From Sulfurimonas sp. (GTDB lineage: Bacteria > Campylobacterota > Campylobacteria > Campylobacterales > Sulfurimonadaceae), in the NCBI GenBank assembly GCA_012963655.1, contig DTVI01000246.1, forward strand, positions 1 to 14,107: 14,107 nucleotides of DNA, in the 5' to 3' direction. The notes under the pieces are model-generated. The model searched no databases. It had not been told where the DNA came from and saw only the letters and a list, made by a program, of their open reading frames with translations. A program made the translations under genes and the position numbers. Shown in pieces: positions 13,725 to 14,107 of the stretch (the first letter of the stretch is position 1; the number at the start of each line of letters is the position of its first letter).

Positions 13725-14107
13725 ATGAAATATAAAATTATCGACAAAAGTTTTGAAACATTCACTCTTACTATAAAAGACTCTTTTTTAGACACTTCTA
13801 ATAAAACTATTTTCAAACAAAGAAATACTATTAAAGTAATAGAATTTAATTCAAAAAGATATGCTGTAAAATCTTTTAAAATTCCCCACCTACTTAATAG
13901 ACTTGTATATAAAAATTTTAGAGCATCTAAGGCAGCTCGTTCGTATGAAAATTCGGTAAAACTTTGTGCATTGGATGTTAATACCCCTGCTCCAATAGGG
14001 TATATTGAGTTTGATTCTGCCTTTGCCTTAAAGGAAAGTTACTATATTGCTGAATTTTTTGATTATGATTTTGAGATTCGTGAACTTATTTGGCCTTTAC
14101 TGCAACA
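13725..14107 (+). CDS. Lipopolysaccharide core kinase (Kdo/InaA-WaaP family), 5' part
   Basis: The frame is open from the ATG at 13725 to the window end, giving 127 codons plus two bases. The protein resembles LPS core kinases of the Kdo/WaaP/InaA group: a beta3-type lysine in RYAVKSFKIP (Lys49), then NRLVYKNFRASKAARSYENS, where Glu75 could be the helix-C glutamate, then VNTPAPIGYIEF and SYYIAEFFDYD at the kinase hinge. Such kinases use ATP to phosphorylate Kdo or heptose in the inner core at the cytoplasmic side of the membrane. The catalytic HxD and DFG-like motifs would lie beyond the window, so activity cannot be judged. AAGG at 13713-13716 is 8 nt from the ATG. Confidence 0.82.
   Translation, partial: MKYKIIDKSFETFTLTIKDSFLDTSNKTIFKQRNTIKVIEFNSKRYAVKSFKIPHLLNRLVYKNFRASKAARSYENSVKLCALDVNTPAPIGYIEFDSAFALKESYYIAEFFDYDFEIRELIWPLLQ

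Overview
The window looks like chromosomal DNA from a Campylobacterota species, most likely an Arcobacter-like or Sulfurimonas-like marine or environmental relative. The sequence is strongly AT-rich. It carries an ArsS/ArsR-type two-component pair of the kind found in Helicobacter and its relatives, a di-heme cytochrome c peroxidase, and the start of a lipooligosaccharide (LOS) core locus (msbA-waaC, a WaaL-type ligase, a LOS kinase). The taxonomic call rests on protein resemblance only; no rRNA is present.

Layout. (1) 1-860 is a small accessory-looking patch: the 3' end of a CopG-type antitoxin gene, a strong hairpin, a YtoQ-family gene, and what looks like the orphan C-terminus of a lost membrane protein. 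(2) 857-9278 is a long minus-strand block. In order of transcription it holds a small secreted protein, a 1002-residue AsmA-like envelope protein, an OmpR-type response regulator overlapping its histidine kinase by 4 nt, a secreted beta-helix/EF-hand protein, a di-heme peroxidase lipoprotein and a membrane-anchored SGNH esterase. (3) 9301-9684 is a minus-strand relic reading frame with two in-frame stops. (4) 9733-14107 is LOS biosynthesis: msbA and waaC overlap by 4 nt, waaL converges on waaC with a 31-nt overlap, and waaL diverges from a LOS kinase gene across a nearly perfect 56-bp palindrome.

How the parts may work together. The LOS genes export lipid A-core (MsbA), add the first heptose (WaaC), attach polymer (WaaL) and phosphorylate sugars (kinase). 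In the minus-strand block, short YTTAAY-type direct repeats spaced about one helical turn apart lie just upstream of three genes: the response regulator, the EF-hand protein and the peroxidase. All have the same orientation relative to the gene. This suggests a small local regulon in which the two-component system controls itself and two exported proteins. That is inference from motif placement, not proof.

Most unusual features: the mirror-symmetric divergent promoter between waaL and the LOS kinase (13661-13716), the phased repeats, the beta-helix/EF-hand protein, and the nonsense-interrupted relic gene. I found no rRNA, tRNA, CRISPR array or intact insertion sequence. I did not find a clearly new multi-gene system; the putative response-regulator/EF-hand/peroxidase module is the best candidate.
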